Source: an uncultured Draconibacterium sp.
GTDB lineage: Bacteria > Bacteroidota > Bacteroidia > Bacteroidales > Prolixibacteraceae
Length of the DNA stretch: 29,089 nt
Reading direction: 5' to 3'
Assembly (NCBI GenBank): GCA_947492175.1
Contig: CANLMQ010000049.1
Coordinates: 1 to 29,089 of the forward strand
Of the stretch, positions 17,962 to 24,444 are shown one piece after another. Position numbers and translations under genes: made by a program. The notes under the pieces were generated by a model, which worked only from the letters and a program-made list of their open reading frames with translations, did not search any database and was not told the DNA's origin. The stretch's first letter is position 1. Each line of letters starts with the position of its first letter.

Positions 17962-18830
17962 TTCAATTTTTTTTTGAGATTTTCAATTATTTGAGCGTCC
18001 ACCCAAAAAATATCTACATTTTCATAGCTTTCTGATCCGATATTTCTGGAAAAGAAAAGGTATTTACCATCCGGGCTTACGAATGCAGAAGCCTCCCAAG
18101 CTACCGTATTTATCTTATCTCCCAAATTGATGGCATTTCCCCATGAACCATCTTTCTTATTAAAACTAATATAGATATCGGAACTTCCATATCCATCTTC
18201 TTTTACCGCGTCCCAGAGAATGTATGATTCATCGGGGGCAACAAATGGATGGTTCAGGTTTTTAATGCCTGAATTAATAGTTTTATCAAGCTTACGAGGT
18301 GATTCATACTTTCCATTTAATAAGCGCGAATATCTTATGGGGAAGTCCGGCTTTTCTTTAACGTAAGAATCAAAATAATACGTTCCATTAACAGAAGATG
18401 AAAGACGCATAATAGGGATATCGTTAAAGGGAGTTTTAAGCTCTTTTAATTCTGACCATCCCGAATTAGTGCGTTCCATATATCGCTTACCCAGATGCAT
18501 AATTTTACCATCGGGAGAAATAACCGGCTGCCCAACCCATTTCGACACAACAGATTCTTGCCATTTATTCTTATTATTTTTTAAAACAACAAAAGTAGGT
18601 TCCTCATACTTTCCGCCCTGGCGTATAAAATAGAATTCCTTTAAGTCTGGCGTGAAAGTACCGCTGTATTCATAATATTGCGTACAAACAATACCCGGAG
18701 CAAAAGCCTCAGGAATTAAACCTGGTGGTTCTTGCCCCAGATAAAGACTTTCTTTGTTGTTGCAGCCATTTAATAAAAATGCGCAAACAAAAGCTAAAAT
18801 AGCGGTATGATATTTTATGTTTCTATTCAT
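17958..18830 (-). CDS. PD40-repeat beta-propeller lipoprotein (copy A)
   Basis: A 290-residue lipoprotein with lipobox LLNGC. After it comes YLGQEPPGLIPEAFAPGIV, the signature opening of a Bacteroidota family whose bodies are WD40-like PD40 repeats. Repeat cores are visible as FTPDLKEFYFIR, VISPDGKIMHLG, VAPDESYILWD and VSPDGKYLFFSR. ATG 18830 overlaps the stop of the previous gene by one base; a GTG one codon earlier is the alternative. A related gene lies at 21443-22372. Function is not established; such propellers often bind proteins or glycans at the cell surface or in the periplasm. Confidence 0.88.
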   Translation of the reverse strand: MNRNIKYHTAILAFVCAFLLNGCNNKESLYLGQEPPGLIPEAFAPGIVCTQYYEYSGTFTPDLKEFYFIRQGGKYEEPTFVVLKNNKNKWQESVVSKWVGQPVISPDGKIMHLGKRYMERTNSGWSELKELKTPFNDIPIMRLSSSVNGTYYFDSYVKEKPDFPIRYSRLLNGKYESPRKLDKTINSGIKNLNHPFVAPDESYILWDAVKEDGYGSSDIYISFNKKDGSWGNAINLGDKINTVAWEASAFVSPDGKYLFFSRNIGSESYENVDIFWVDAQIIENLKKKLK

Positions 18831-19240
18831 CACCTATTGTTTGCCTCAACTTGTTTTGCCACTTTTAATTTCCAGTATGTGGCAACAATAGCCACATATT
18901 CAAGACCAATAAGCCAAAAACCCGGATCTCCAAAGAATGAGAGATGATTTCCACCATGTGGAATAATAAATACAGGGACGGTGATGAGCGCGTCGAGTAC
19001 AATAGCACTAGAGAACATAGCTCCTCCTAATACAAATCCGTGAGTAGTGTTTCCTCTGCGATAGTAAAGATAAGCTCCTAAGTAAGCAGCAGGGATAATT
19101 GCAACCATAAGTACAATATTGGCCTGCAGATCAGGATCCTCGATGATTGGCACAAAGTATGACCCGATAAATGCAAAAATCCCGAGTACATAAACGACCA
19201 GACAACTAATTATTACATGCTTAAAATTTATATTTTTCAT
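18830..19240 (-). CDS. Predicted four-helix membrane protein, unrecognised
   Basis: A 136-residue membrane protein starting at ATG 19240 (MKNINFKHVIISCLVVYVLG). The frame is open further upstream but that stretch contains a long RNA hairpin and reads as leader. Four hydrophobic segments are seen, with YLGAYLYYRRGN between helices two and three and GFVLGGAMFSSAIVLDALIT in helix three. No family is recognised with confidence. Its stop overlaps the start of PD40 copy A, and it follows the NmrA-like gene by 87 bp. Confidence 0.75.
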   Translation of the reverse strand: MKNINFKHVIISCLVVYVLGIFAFIGSYFVPIIEDPDLQANIVLMVAIIPAAYLGAYLYYRRGNTTHGFVLGGAMFSSAIVLDALITVPVFIIPHGGNHLSFFGDPGFWLIGLEYVAIVATYWKLKVAKQVEANNR

Positions 19241-19276
19241 TCGTTTAAATTTTGAATTAATTGAAAATAAAGCAGC

Positions 19277-19310
19277 AAGTAGTATTGGGTTATTAAGCCC
19301 GCTACTACTT
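19277..19310 (-). promoter_or_regulatory. Intercistronic hairpin between the NmrA-like and membrane protein genes
   Basis: On the minus strand AAGTAGTA and TACTACTT form a perfect 8-bp outer stem (19303-19310 and 19277-19284), and GGG/CCC pairs inside it. It lies in the only sizeable gap (87 bp) of the gene run, about 37 bp upstream of the next start codon. It is followed by GCTGCTTTATTTTC, so it might be a leaky terminator tuning the downstream genes. Confidence 0.55.
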
Positions 19311-19327
19311 ACTAATCGCAATCATGT

Positions 19328-20167
19328 TTAAGTATTATGCACTTCCTGATTCCAAACGCCTGTTGTCAGCGTTTTTGTAACATAATCCTTGAAATCCGTT
19401 GCTTCTCTTCCCAGCACCTTTTGCACATCATGCGACACCTCCTGATTGTCAGGATTTCCTAATACTTCCTCGAATAGATAGCTAAACAACCAGACATACG
19501 AATCGGGTAATCCGGCTGCTTTCATTCCATCTTTGAATTCTTCTATTGAAATGGGCTGATAATGAATTTCCCTTCCTATTTCAGCAGCCATTGTCTCCAC
19601 TGCTTCCCTGTAAGTCAATTTCCTTGGGCCAGTCGCGGTTATGGTTTCTCCATTAAAAGAATCATCCAACAGAACTTTTGCAACTACCTCAGCAATATCA
19701 TCTGCATCAACAAACGGAATTTCTGCATCAGGCATTGGGAGGGCGACTGCACCATCCAGGATAAACTCTAAGAATGCACCTTCGCTAAAATTTTGGTTGA
19801 ACCAGGAAGCTCTCACAATTGTATAGTTCAGTCCTGAATCTGCAACAATCTGTTCGCATGCTTCTGCTTCCTTTTCACCTTTTCCCGAGAGTAACACCAC
19901 TTTATCTAATCCTGCTTTTAAAGCTTTATCAGTTAGTGTTCGTATCGCATCTCTTGCTCCCGGCACGGCTAAATCCGGATAATACACGATGTATGCACGA
20001 TCCATGTCTTTTAAAGCGTCATCATAAGTATCCGGATTTTCCCAGTCAAATGCAGGGTTTGTTTTTCTACCTGCAATTCTTACGTCGTTACCTAATTGTG
20101 ATAAGTTCTTTACTACACGGCTACCAGTCTTACCAGTGCCGCCAATTACTAAAATTTTCTGTTCCAT
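19328..20167 (-). CDS. NmrA-like NAD(P)-binding protein
   Basis: A 279-residue atypical short-chain dehydrogenase fold. The N-terminal dinucleotide site is ILVIGGTGKTGSRVVKNL. The classic SDR catalytic YxxxK is absent, as is usual for NmrA-like proteins. The middle contains LSGKGEKEAEACEQIVADSGLNYTIVRASWFNQNF and FVDADDIAEVVAKVL, characteristic of the NmrA/azoreductase-like group. In the family, members act as NAD(P)H-dependent quinone or azo reductases or as redox-sensing regulators; which applies here is not determinable. It starts 37 bp after the LRR gene on the same strand. Confidence 0.88.
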   Translation of the reverse strand: MEQKILVIGGTGKTGSRVVKNLSQLGNDVRIAGRKTNPAFDWENPDTYDDALKDMDRAYIVYYPDLAVPGARDAIRTLTDKALKAGLDKVVLLSGKGEKEAEACEQIVADSGLNYTIVRASWFNQNFSEGAFLEFILDGAVALPMPDAEIPFVDADDIAEVVAKVLLDDSFNGETITATGPRKLTYREAVETMAAEIGREIHYQPISIEEFKDGMKAAGLPDSYVWLFSYLFEEVLGNPDNQEVSHDVQKVLGREATDFKDYVTKTLTTGVWNQEVHNT

Positions 20168-20204
20168 GTATAATAATGATTAATAATTGTTTTGATATTT
20201 TTTA

Positions 20205-21251
20205 CTAGTTACAATTCGTACTCAATTCCTGATATTCAGAAAGTGATACGCTTGGAATTTCCTGGTCATTAGTGATATGAACACAGGTTAACAAGGGATT
20301 GCGATCTACCCTGAGATCCACAAGATTTTGGTTGCTACTTACACTGAGCTCCGACAATGAATTACCCGATATGTACAGATAGCTTAAATTACCGTTTTGC
20401 TCAAGGTCGATGGTTTGCAAAAGATTGTCGGAAAGCAGCAGCGTTTCTAATAACGGGTACGTGCCGAGACTTACAGAAGAAAGCTTGTTGCTGGTTAAAA
20501 TGATACTTTTTAGTTTATCTGCATTTTCGACCTCAAAGAATTTCAAAAGATTGTTACTGGCCAGCAATATTTCAATGGTCTCACTTTTGAATGAAAGTGA
20601 ATCCAGGAGATTCCAGGACAAGTCAAGTTTTTTTAAGTTATTCAGATTTGAAAGCCCTTGAATAGAATGGATCTCATTTGCCTGAAGCAGCACAGTATCT
20701 AACAGCGTGTTCTGGCTCAGGTCAATATCTTCTATTAGATGACCTGACGCAGAAAGGAATGTTAGGTTAGTGAAACCTTCAATGCCTGTTAGGTCCTCAA
20801 CATACATGACTGACACAGAATAATTTAGGTCTAAATGCGTTACTCCCAGCGCATCGGTTTTCGAAATTTTTTGATTGACTACTCCATCTGAATCTATGTT
20901 TTGCTCAATCAGTATGGATTCAAATTGATTGTCAGGAATGTATACGAAATCATTGATGGGTTCTATACGTTCATCATCCTTTGTACAGGAAGCAATAACG
21001 AGTGTGAGTGCAATCACGCTGAGCAGGATGAATACATTTATCAAAAATTTGGCGTCAGCTATAAAATCCAGTTTGAATTTCCATTCGACTTTCCATTGCT
21101 TATTCCTTTTTCTTATTGTTACGATTCGAAAAAAATACCCTTGTCGTTTTAGACCATCTACTAACGAGCTGTTATTTATCTTTTTGGCTCTTTCGGTTGC
21201 CAAGATATTATCTCTCATTTTGCGTTGAATTTTACTGATGTAATTATTCAT
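20205..21251 (-). CDS. Leucine-rich-repeat surface lipoprotein with an unusual N-terminal extension
   Basis: Up to 348 residues. A hydrophobic segment and lipobox VIASC place the lipidated cysteine at residue 89 if translation starts at ATG 21251, far deeper than normal. After it, FVYIPDNQFESILIEQNIDSDGV is the usual lead-in of Bacteroidota LRR proteins, followed by about eight irregular LRRs (LSNLNNLKKLDLSWNLLDSL, LLETLLLSDNLLQTIDL and similar) and a cysteine near the C-terminus. The first nine codons (MNNYISKIQ) recur at a duplicated promoter 1282 bp away, where they are followed by a stop, so they may be conserved leader and not protein. The true start could be ATG 21218 or a TTG just before the hydrophobic segment. 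Function is unknown; LRRs usually bind proteins. Confidence 0.75.
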   Translation of the reverse strand: MNNYISKIQRKMRDNILATERAKKINNSSLVDGLKRQGYFFRIVTIRKRNKQWKVEWKFKLDFIADAKFLINVFILLSVIALTLVIASCTKDDERIEPINDFVYIPDNQFESILIEQNIDSDGVVNQKISKTDALGVTHLDLNYSVSVMYVEDLTGIEGFTNLTFLSASGHLIEDIDLSQNTLLDTVLLQANEIHSIQGLSNLNNLKKLDLSWNLLDSLSFKSETIEILLASNNLLKFFEVENADKLKSIILTSNKLSSVSLGTYPLLETLLLSDNLLQTIDLEQNGNLSYLYISGNSLSELSVSSNQNLVDLRVDRNPLLTCVHITNDQEIPSVSLSEYQELSTNCN

Positions 21252-21395
21252 AAAGCAAAATTACGCTGGAAGGCGGAGCACTACTTGACCCTTAACGCCA
21301 ACCTTTTGACACTTTGCGCCAGAAGTATTTTTAGTGGATTTTATGAAATTCTATCGGGGATTGATTTGTTTGTTTTTTGAAGGTACGACTAAAGG
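21237..21395 (-). repeat. Diverged direct repeat, copy 1 (AraC 3' end, operator, promoter, first codons)
   Basis: Matches 22519-22678 almost without gaps, offset 1282-1283 bp. Over 21241-21330 I count about 72 identical positions of 90. The repeat covers the AraC C-terminal codons, the operator half-sites, the -7 box and the first nine codons or leader of the next gene. The divergence points to an old duplication. Confidence 0.8.
21256..21321 (-). promoter_or_regulatory. Putative AraC operator and promoter, copy 1 (upstream of the LRR gene run)
   Basis: On the minus strand two direct half-sites, TGGCGCAAAGTGTCAA (21321-21306) and TGGCGTTAAGGGTCAA (21300-21285), repeat with a 21-bp period (two helical turns), the geometry of AraC/XylS operators. 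Exactly 21 bp after the second half-site is TAATTTTG (21263-21256), a match to the Bacteroidota -7 element TAnnTTTG. I see no -33 box, as expected for an activator-dependent promoter. An ATG follows only 4 bp later. Motifs are seen; regulator and function are inferred. Confidence 0.65.
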
Positions 21396-21442
21396 CATTT
21401 TGTTTGTTCTTCAACCCTTTCAACCAGGAACAAGATAATATT
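21331..21442 (-). pseudogene. Internally deleted remnant of an AraC-family regulator gene
   Basis: Directly after the stop of PD40 copy B the minus strand reads NIILFLVERVEEQTK, matching residues about 207-219 (NRFLLERVEEETK) of the intact AraC protein encoded at 22614-23603. It then continues in another frame as NKQNAFSRTFKKQTNQSP with IEFHKIH and a stop, matching the last 25 residues (SEQSAFSRAFKNWTNQSP plus AEFRKIQ) at 16 of 25 positions. About 85 codons between the two pieces, covering most of the DNA-binding domain, are missing. It is a scar of an older paralogue. Confidence 0.75.
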
Positions 21443-22372
21443 TTATTCTTTTTTTGTATTGAAGAGTACATCAGCTTTTACCCAATAAACTTCTCCTTTT
21501 TCAACACCTGCCCAACCTTTCTTTTCAGTGTTATTATACCTTCTGGAGTAGATAAAATATTTTCCGTCAGAAGACATATACGGACAATAATAACGCCAGT
21601 TGCTTTCATAGTCTAATGGTATTTCTTTGGGTTTTGTCCATTCACCATTATCATTAAACGTTATTTGAAATTTACCTTGTCCGTTAGTTATCGCATACCG
21701 CTCATCTGGTGAAACATAAGTTATTAGTTCCTTATTCTCTGTCTTAGTGTTTATAATAACCGGTGTTTCAAATTTCCCATTTCCTAAATATTGTGCACGA
21801 TAAGTATTCATTCCACCTTCATCACTTGGTCTGTTTGAACGAAAATATAAACTCCCTTCTGTAGTAACAACAGGATAAGTTTCTAAATATTCGGTGGAAA
21901 CCCAAAAATCCACTTTAGAGGCTAATTGCCACTTACCGTCCACTTTTTCACTCTTATATATGTCTGGTGGTATCGTGTAAAGTTCTTCCCGGGTAACATC
22001 ATTTTTATATAGTTTAGGATCTACACCAAGAAAATACATTGTCTTTCCGTCTTTGGTAATTGTAGGGTCACAGGCAACTGAAACCAAGATAGTATCATCG
22101 TACATTTTAATGGGTTTAATGTCAGACCATTTTTCATTAATCAATTCAGAATGGTATATAATAAAACTGTTGTCGACAATTCTTGAAAAGAACATTTCTG
22201 TATTGTCATAATTAAAAACTACATTAAACTCTATACCGTCCGTATTAACAATTGATGGTTCAAATAATTTAGGAATTGTAGAAGGAGGTTCCTGGTCGAA
22301 ATATGAAACAGTATTGTTTTTACAACTTAAAGATGTTGCAATGATTAAGAAAATATATAAAAATTTATTCAT
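21443..22372 (-). CDS. PD40-repeat beta-propeller lipoprotein (copy B)
   Basis: A 309-residue lipoprotein with lipobox SLSC (Cys17), followed by SYFDQEPPSTIPKLFEPSIV, the same opening signature as copy A at 17958-18830. PD40-like cores are seen as FNYDNTEMFFSR, ITKDGKTMYFLG, VSPDERYAITNG and MSSDGKYFIYSRR. The proteins are clearly paralogous but strongly diverged. The gene sits between the intact AraC regulator and the AraC remnant, about 160 bp downstream of the copy 2 promoter, which probably drives it. Function is unknown; a surface or periplasmic binding role is likely. Confidence 0.88.
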   Translation of the reverse strand: MNKFLYIFLIIATSLSCKNNTVSYFDQEPPSTIPKLFEPSIVNTDGIEFNVVFNYDNTEMFFSRIVDNSFIIYHSELINEKWSDIKPIKMYDDTILVSVACDPTITKDGKTMYFLGVDPKLYKNDVTREELYTIPPDIYKSEKVDGKWQLASKVDFWVSTEYLETYPVVTTEGSLYFRSNRPSDEGGMNTYRAQYLGNGKFETPVIINTKTENKELITYVSPDERYAITNGQGKFQITFNDNGEWTKPKEIPLDYESNWRYYCPYMSSDGKYFIYSRRYNNTEKKGWAGVEKGEVYWVKADVLFNTKKE

Positions 22373-22518
22373 TACTGTTAAAATGGTTGCTATTGATTTC
22401 GGCTATAAGTAGTTGGGATTTTTAACCTGAACTTTTCGGTTCTGCACCGACCTTTTTAATGTTTATACTTTTGTTTTGTCGCTTAAATCGTTAATTGCTT
22501 AGTTTATTGAATCTTACT

Positions 22519-22678
22519 TACGTAATTATTCACAAAGCAAAGTTAAGTTGGGAAGGAGATAAAAGCTTGACCCTTAGGGCCAACCTTTTGACACTTTGTG
22601 CCAGAGGTATCTTTTATTGGATTTTACGAAATTCTGCAGGAGACTGATTTGTCCAGTTTTTGAAGGCACGACTAAAGG
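22519..22678 (-). repeat. Diverged direct repeat, copy 2
   Basis: Partner of 21237-21395. Here the AraC reading frame is intact, and the conserved start MNNYVSKIQ (from GTG 22533) is followed at once by a stop codon. This indicates that the conserved stretch after the -7 box need not encode protein. Confidence 0.8.
22538..22603 (-). promoter_or_regulatory. Putative AraC operator and promoter, copy 2 (upstream of PD40 copy B)
   Basis: Half-sites TGGCACAAAGTGTCAA (22603-22588) and TGGCCCTAAGGGTCAA (22582-22567) have the same 21-bp period as copy 1. The -7 box TAACTTTG (22545-22538) starts the same 21 bp after the second half-site. The operator begins 10 bp after the stop of the intact AraC gene, so the regulator is positioned to control the gene just downstream of itself. 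The consensus of the four half-sites is TGGCnnnAAGnGTCAA. Confidence 0.65.
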
Positions 22679-23603
22679 CACTTTGTTCTGAAAAACCAGT
22701 TTCAAAAGCAATCTCAGCAATACTTTTTGCTGAGTTTCTAAGAAGATCTTTTGAAACTTCTTCTTGTATTCTTTTAATCAGGTCTCTAAAGGTAAGACAA
22801 TTTTCAGATAAGCGGCGGGTAAGCGTACGTCTGCTCATACCCATTATTTGCCCTATCTGTTCAACACTAGGGATTCCACTAGGCAATGCATCTTTTATCA
22901 GATTTTCAACATCAAAAACTATTTTATTCGCGCTTAACTCAATGCCTTTTGTTTCTTCTTCAACTCTTTCAAGCAGGAACCTGTTAATGCTTTCATCTGC
23001 TTTTGCGGTGCGCATATCCAAATCTTCCTTTTTATAAGCAATGTAGTATTGTGGTTGATTAAACAGAATGGGGCAGTTAAAAGCCTTGCTATAATCGTCA
23101 AGTTTACACGGAGGAGCATGTTTAAATGAAACTTCCACAGGGGAAATGTCGGATTCTGTGATCGCCCGAAGTACAACAACTGTAGCAGATAATGTAGCCT
23201 CATTGGATAATTCGATACCCCGGTGATAAGCTTCGCGATTTAAGAAAACGCGAGCTGCTTCTGTATCTTTTTCAACCTTAAAGAAATAGGTGTTTGATAA
23301 CAACTTAAAATACCGTTCACTTCGTTCAAAAATCTCACCAGCCCACGAGCAAGTCTTCCAGGATAATCCTAAAACTCCATAATCTTCCATTTTCATTTGT
23401 TGACCGATTCTCACCGAAAATCCGGGTCCTAATTGTTTATCTAATATCTCATGAAGCTCAAAAAAGTGATTTGCCGGAACAACCTGAACTTTGTCGATAG
23501 CATCAATGGGTGTTGGTAAATCGTTGAAGTCGTCCCGAGTCATGCCTTCATGTAAAGCATGATTTATCATTTTACTATATAGATTTATTGAGATGTAATT
23601 CAT
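22614..23603 (-). CDS. AraC-family transcriptional regulator
   Basis: A 329-residue regulator. The N-terminal ~190 residues match the arabinose-binding-type sensor domain found in OruR/ArgR-like AraC proteins (GFSVRIGQQMKMEDYGVLGLSWKTC, later VSFKHAPP). The C-terminal AraC DNA-binding domain (about 245-328) has two helix-turn-helix units: SVEQIGQIMGMSRRTLTRRL and KSIAEIAFETGFSEQSAFSRAF, ending in the family-typical WTNQSPAEFRK. The ligand is unknown. Two operator-like sites lie downstream at 22567-22603 and 21285-21321, so it most likely activates PD40 copy B and the LRR-to-DUF1772 gene run. Upstream lie a 7-bp inverted repeat and a 19-bp palindrome that could serve autoregulation. Confidence 0.92.
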   Translation of the reverse strand: MNYISINLYSKMINHALHEGMTRDDFNDLPTPIDAIDKVQVVPANHFFELHEILDKQLGPGFSVRIGQQMKMEDYGVLGLSWKTCSWAGEIFERSERYFKLLSNTYFFKVEKDTEAARVFLNREAYHRGIELSNEATLSATVVVLRAITESDISPVEVSFKHAPPCKLDDYSKAFNCPILFNQPQYYIAYKKEDLDMRTAKADESINRFLLERVEEETKGIELSANKIVFDVENLIKDALPSGIPSVEQIGQIMGMSRRTLTRRLSENCLTFRDLIKRIQEEVSKDLLRNSAKSIAEIAFETGFSEQSAFSRAFKNWTNQSPAEFRKIQ

Positions 23604-24162
23604 TTAGAAACAAAAAGCAATACTGAATTTCTTATTAATTCAGGGATTTTTAAATAAAACGATAGAGTCATTAATGAACCTTTATGAAATCTTGAAACAT
23701 TACTTTTAGGATTATTATAATCCTAGCTAAATGGCTGAATATAATTATGTAATAATTTCCATTTCATTATTAGTATAACATTAAAAATGGTATATAGTTT
23801 ATTTATGAACTAATGATCCGTTACCAATAATGGCTTATTAAATTCAACTTGGAAACAGTTTCTATTTTTTAACAGGTTTATTCCAAAGCGTGAAAAAAAT
23901 AGCAAAGTACTTTTGACTACTTTAGGTTATTTTACGGCATTCCCAGACTTGGCTATTGTGCATGGCTAATGTATTTATGTTTATTTTTTTAAAAGAAACA
24001 TATTGTAGTCCTTATTTTGTTTGTTTTGTTAAATAGCATGAGTCCGGGATAATCATTGATGGGGCGGATGGATATCTTGAAGGAGTTTATAATCAATTTG
24101 TTATTACGGAGGATAAGAATAGTTGCTAAAGTTTATAAACCAATGGTGATACTAAAAAAATT
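23604..24162. other. AT-rich 560-bp gap with inverted repeats and a possible coding scrap
   Basis: No complete gene is visible. CTGAATT/AATTCAG (23623-23643) forms a 7-bp stem 20 bp upstream of the AraC start. TAGGATTATTATAATCCTA (23707-23725) is a perfect palindrome with a single central base. On the plus strand 24037-24129 reads HESGIIIDGADGYLEGVYNQ... to a stop in coding-like codons without its own start, perhaps the end of a lost gene. The rest shows nothing I can assign. Confidence 0.4.
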
Positions 24163-24204
24163 AATTAAAAAATAACAGAGGCATGAAGACAAATCATACC
24201 TCTG
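24163..24204 (-). terminator. Rho-independent terminator of the tRNA-Arg gene
   Basis: On the minus strand CAGAGGTATGA pairs with TCATGCCTCTG (24204-24176, 11 bp including one G-U pair) around a short loop, followed by TTATTTTTTAATT. It sits 20 bp beyond the tRNA 3' end. Confidence 0.85.
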
Positions 24205-24223
24205 CGAAGCCAAATTGACTAGG

Positions 24224-24295
24224 TGATCCCACCGGGACTCGAACCCAGATCGCAAGAACCGGAATCTTGTATTCTATCCATTGAACTATGGGACC
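24224..24295 (-). tRNA. tRNA-Arg (anticodon CCG)
   Basis: A 72-nt cloverleaf on the minus strand. The acceptor stem GGTCCCA/TGGGATC pairs fully (one G-U), the anticodon stem CAAGA/TCTTG encloses TTCCGGT with anticodon CCG, and the T arm has GGTTCGAGTCCC. The discriminator is A, and CC but not the final A of the CCA tail is encoded. It reads CGG codons. Confidence 0.96.
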
Positions 24296-24333
24296 GTTAT
24301 GTGGCTGCAAAAATAGTAAAATTCCCCAATCCT

Positions 24334-24360
24334 CAAGCTAAATTTTTAATAGCTTGTTTT
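24334..24360 (+). other. Hairpin followed by T4 in the leader of the HD-domain gene
   Basis: CAAGCTA (24334-24340) pairs with TAGCTTG (24350-24356), followed by TTTT. It looks like a small terminator on the plus strand although no plus-strand gene precedes it, so it may lie in the 5' leader of the HD gene or insulate it from antisense transcription across the tRNA. Confidence 0.3.
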
Positions 24361-24444
24361 AAGGTTAATTGTTAATAAAATCAGATCGGTTAAATAATGG
24401 CAATGTGCTTATATAGTTACATTTGTCGCATTAAAAAGAGGAGT

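Noticed and set aside
16597..21251. Integron gene-cassette array (acetyltransferases and small unknown genes all on one strand)
   Set aside because: Genes overlap by a few bases and the gaps lack attC-like inverted sites, so this is an operon and not a cassette array.
24224..24295. tRNA-Arg as an integration site for an island covering 14.5-23.6 kb
   Set aside because: No integrase or transposase gene is present, and I found no second copy of the tRNA 3' end in the window. The mixed gene content alone is not enough.
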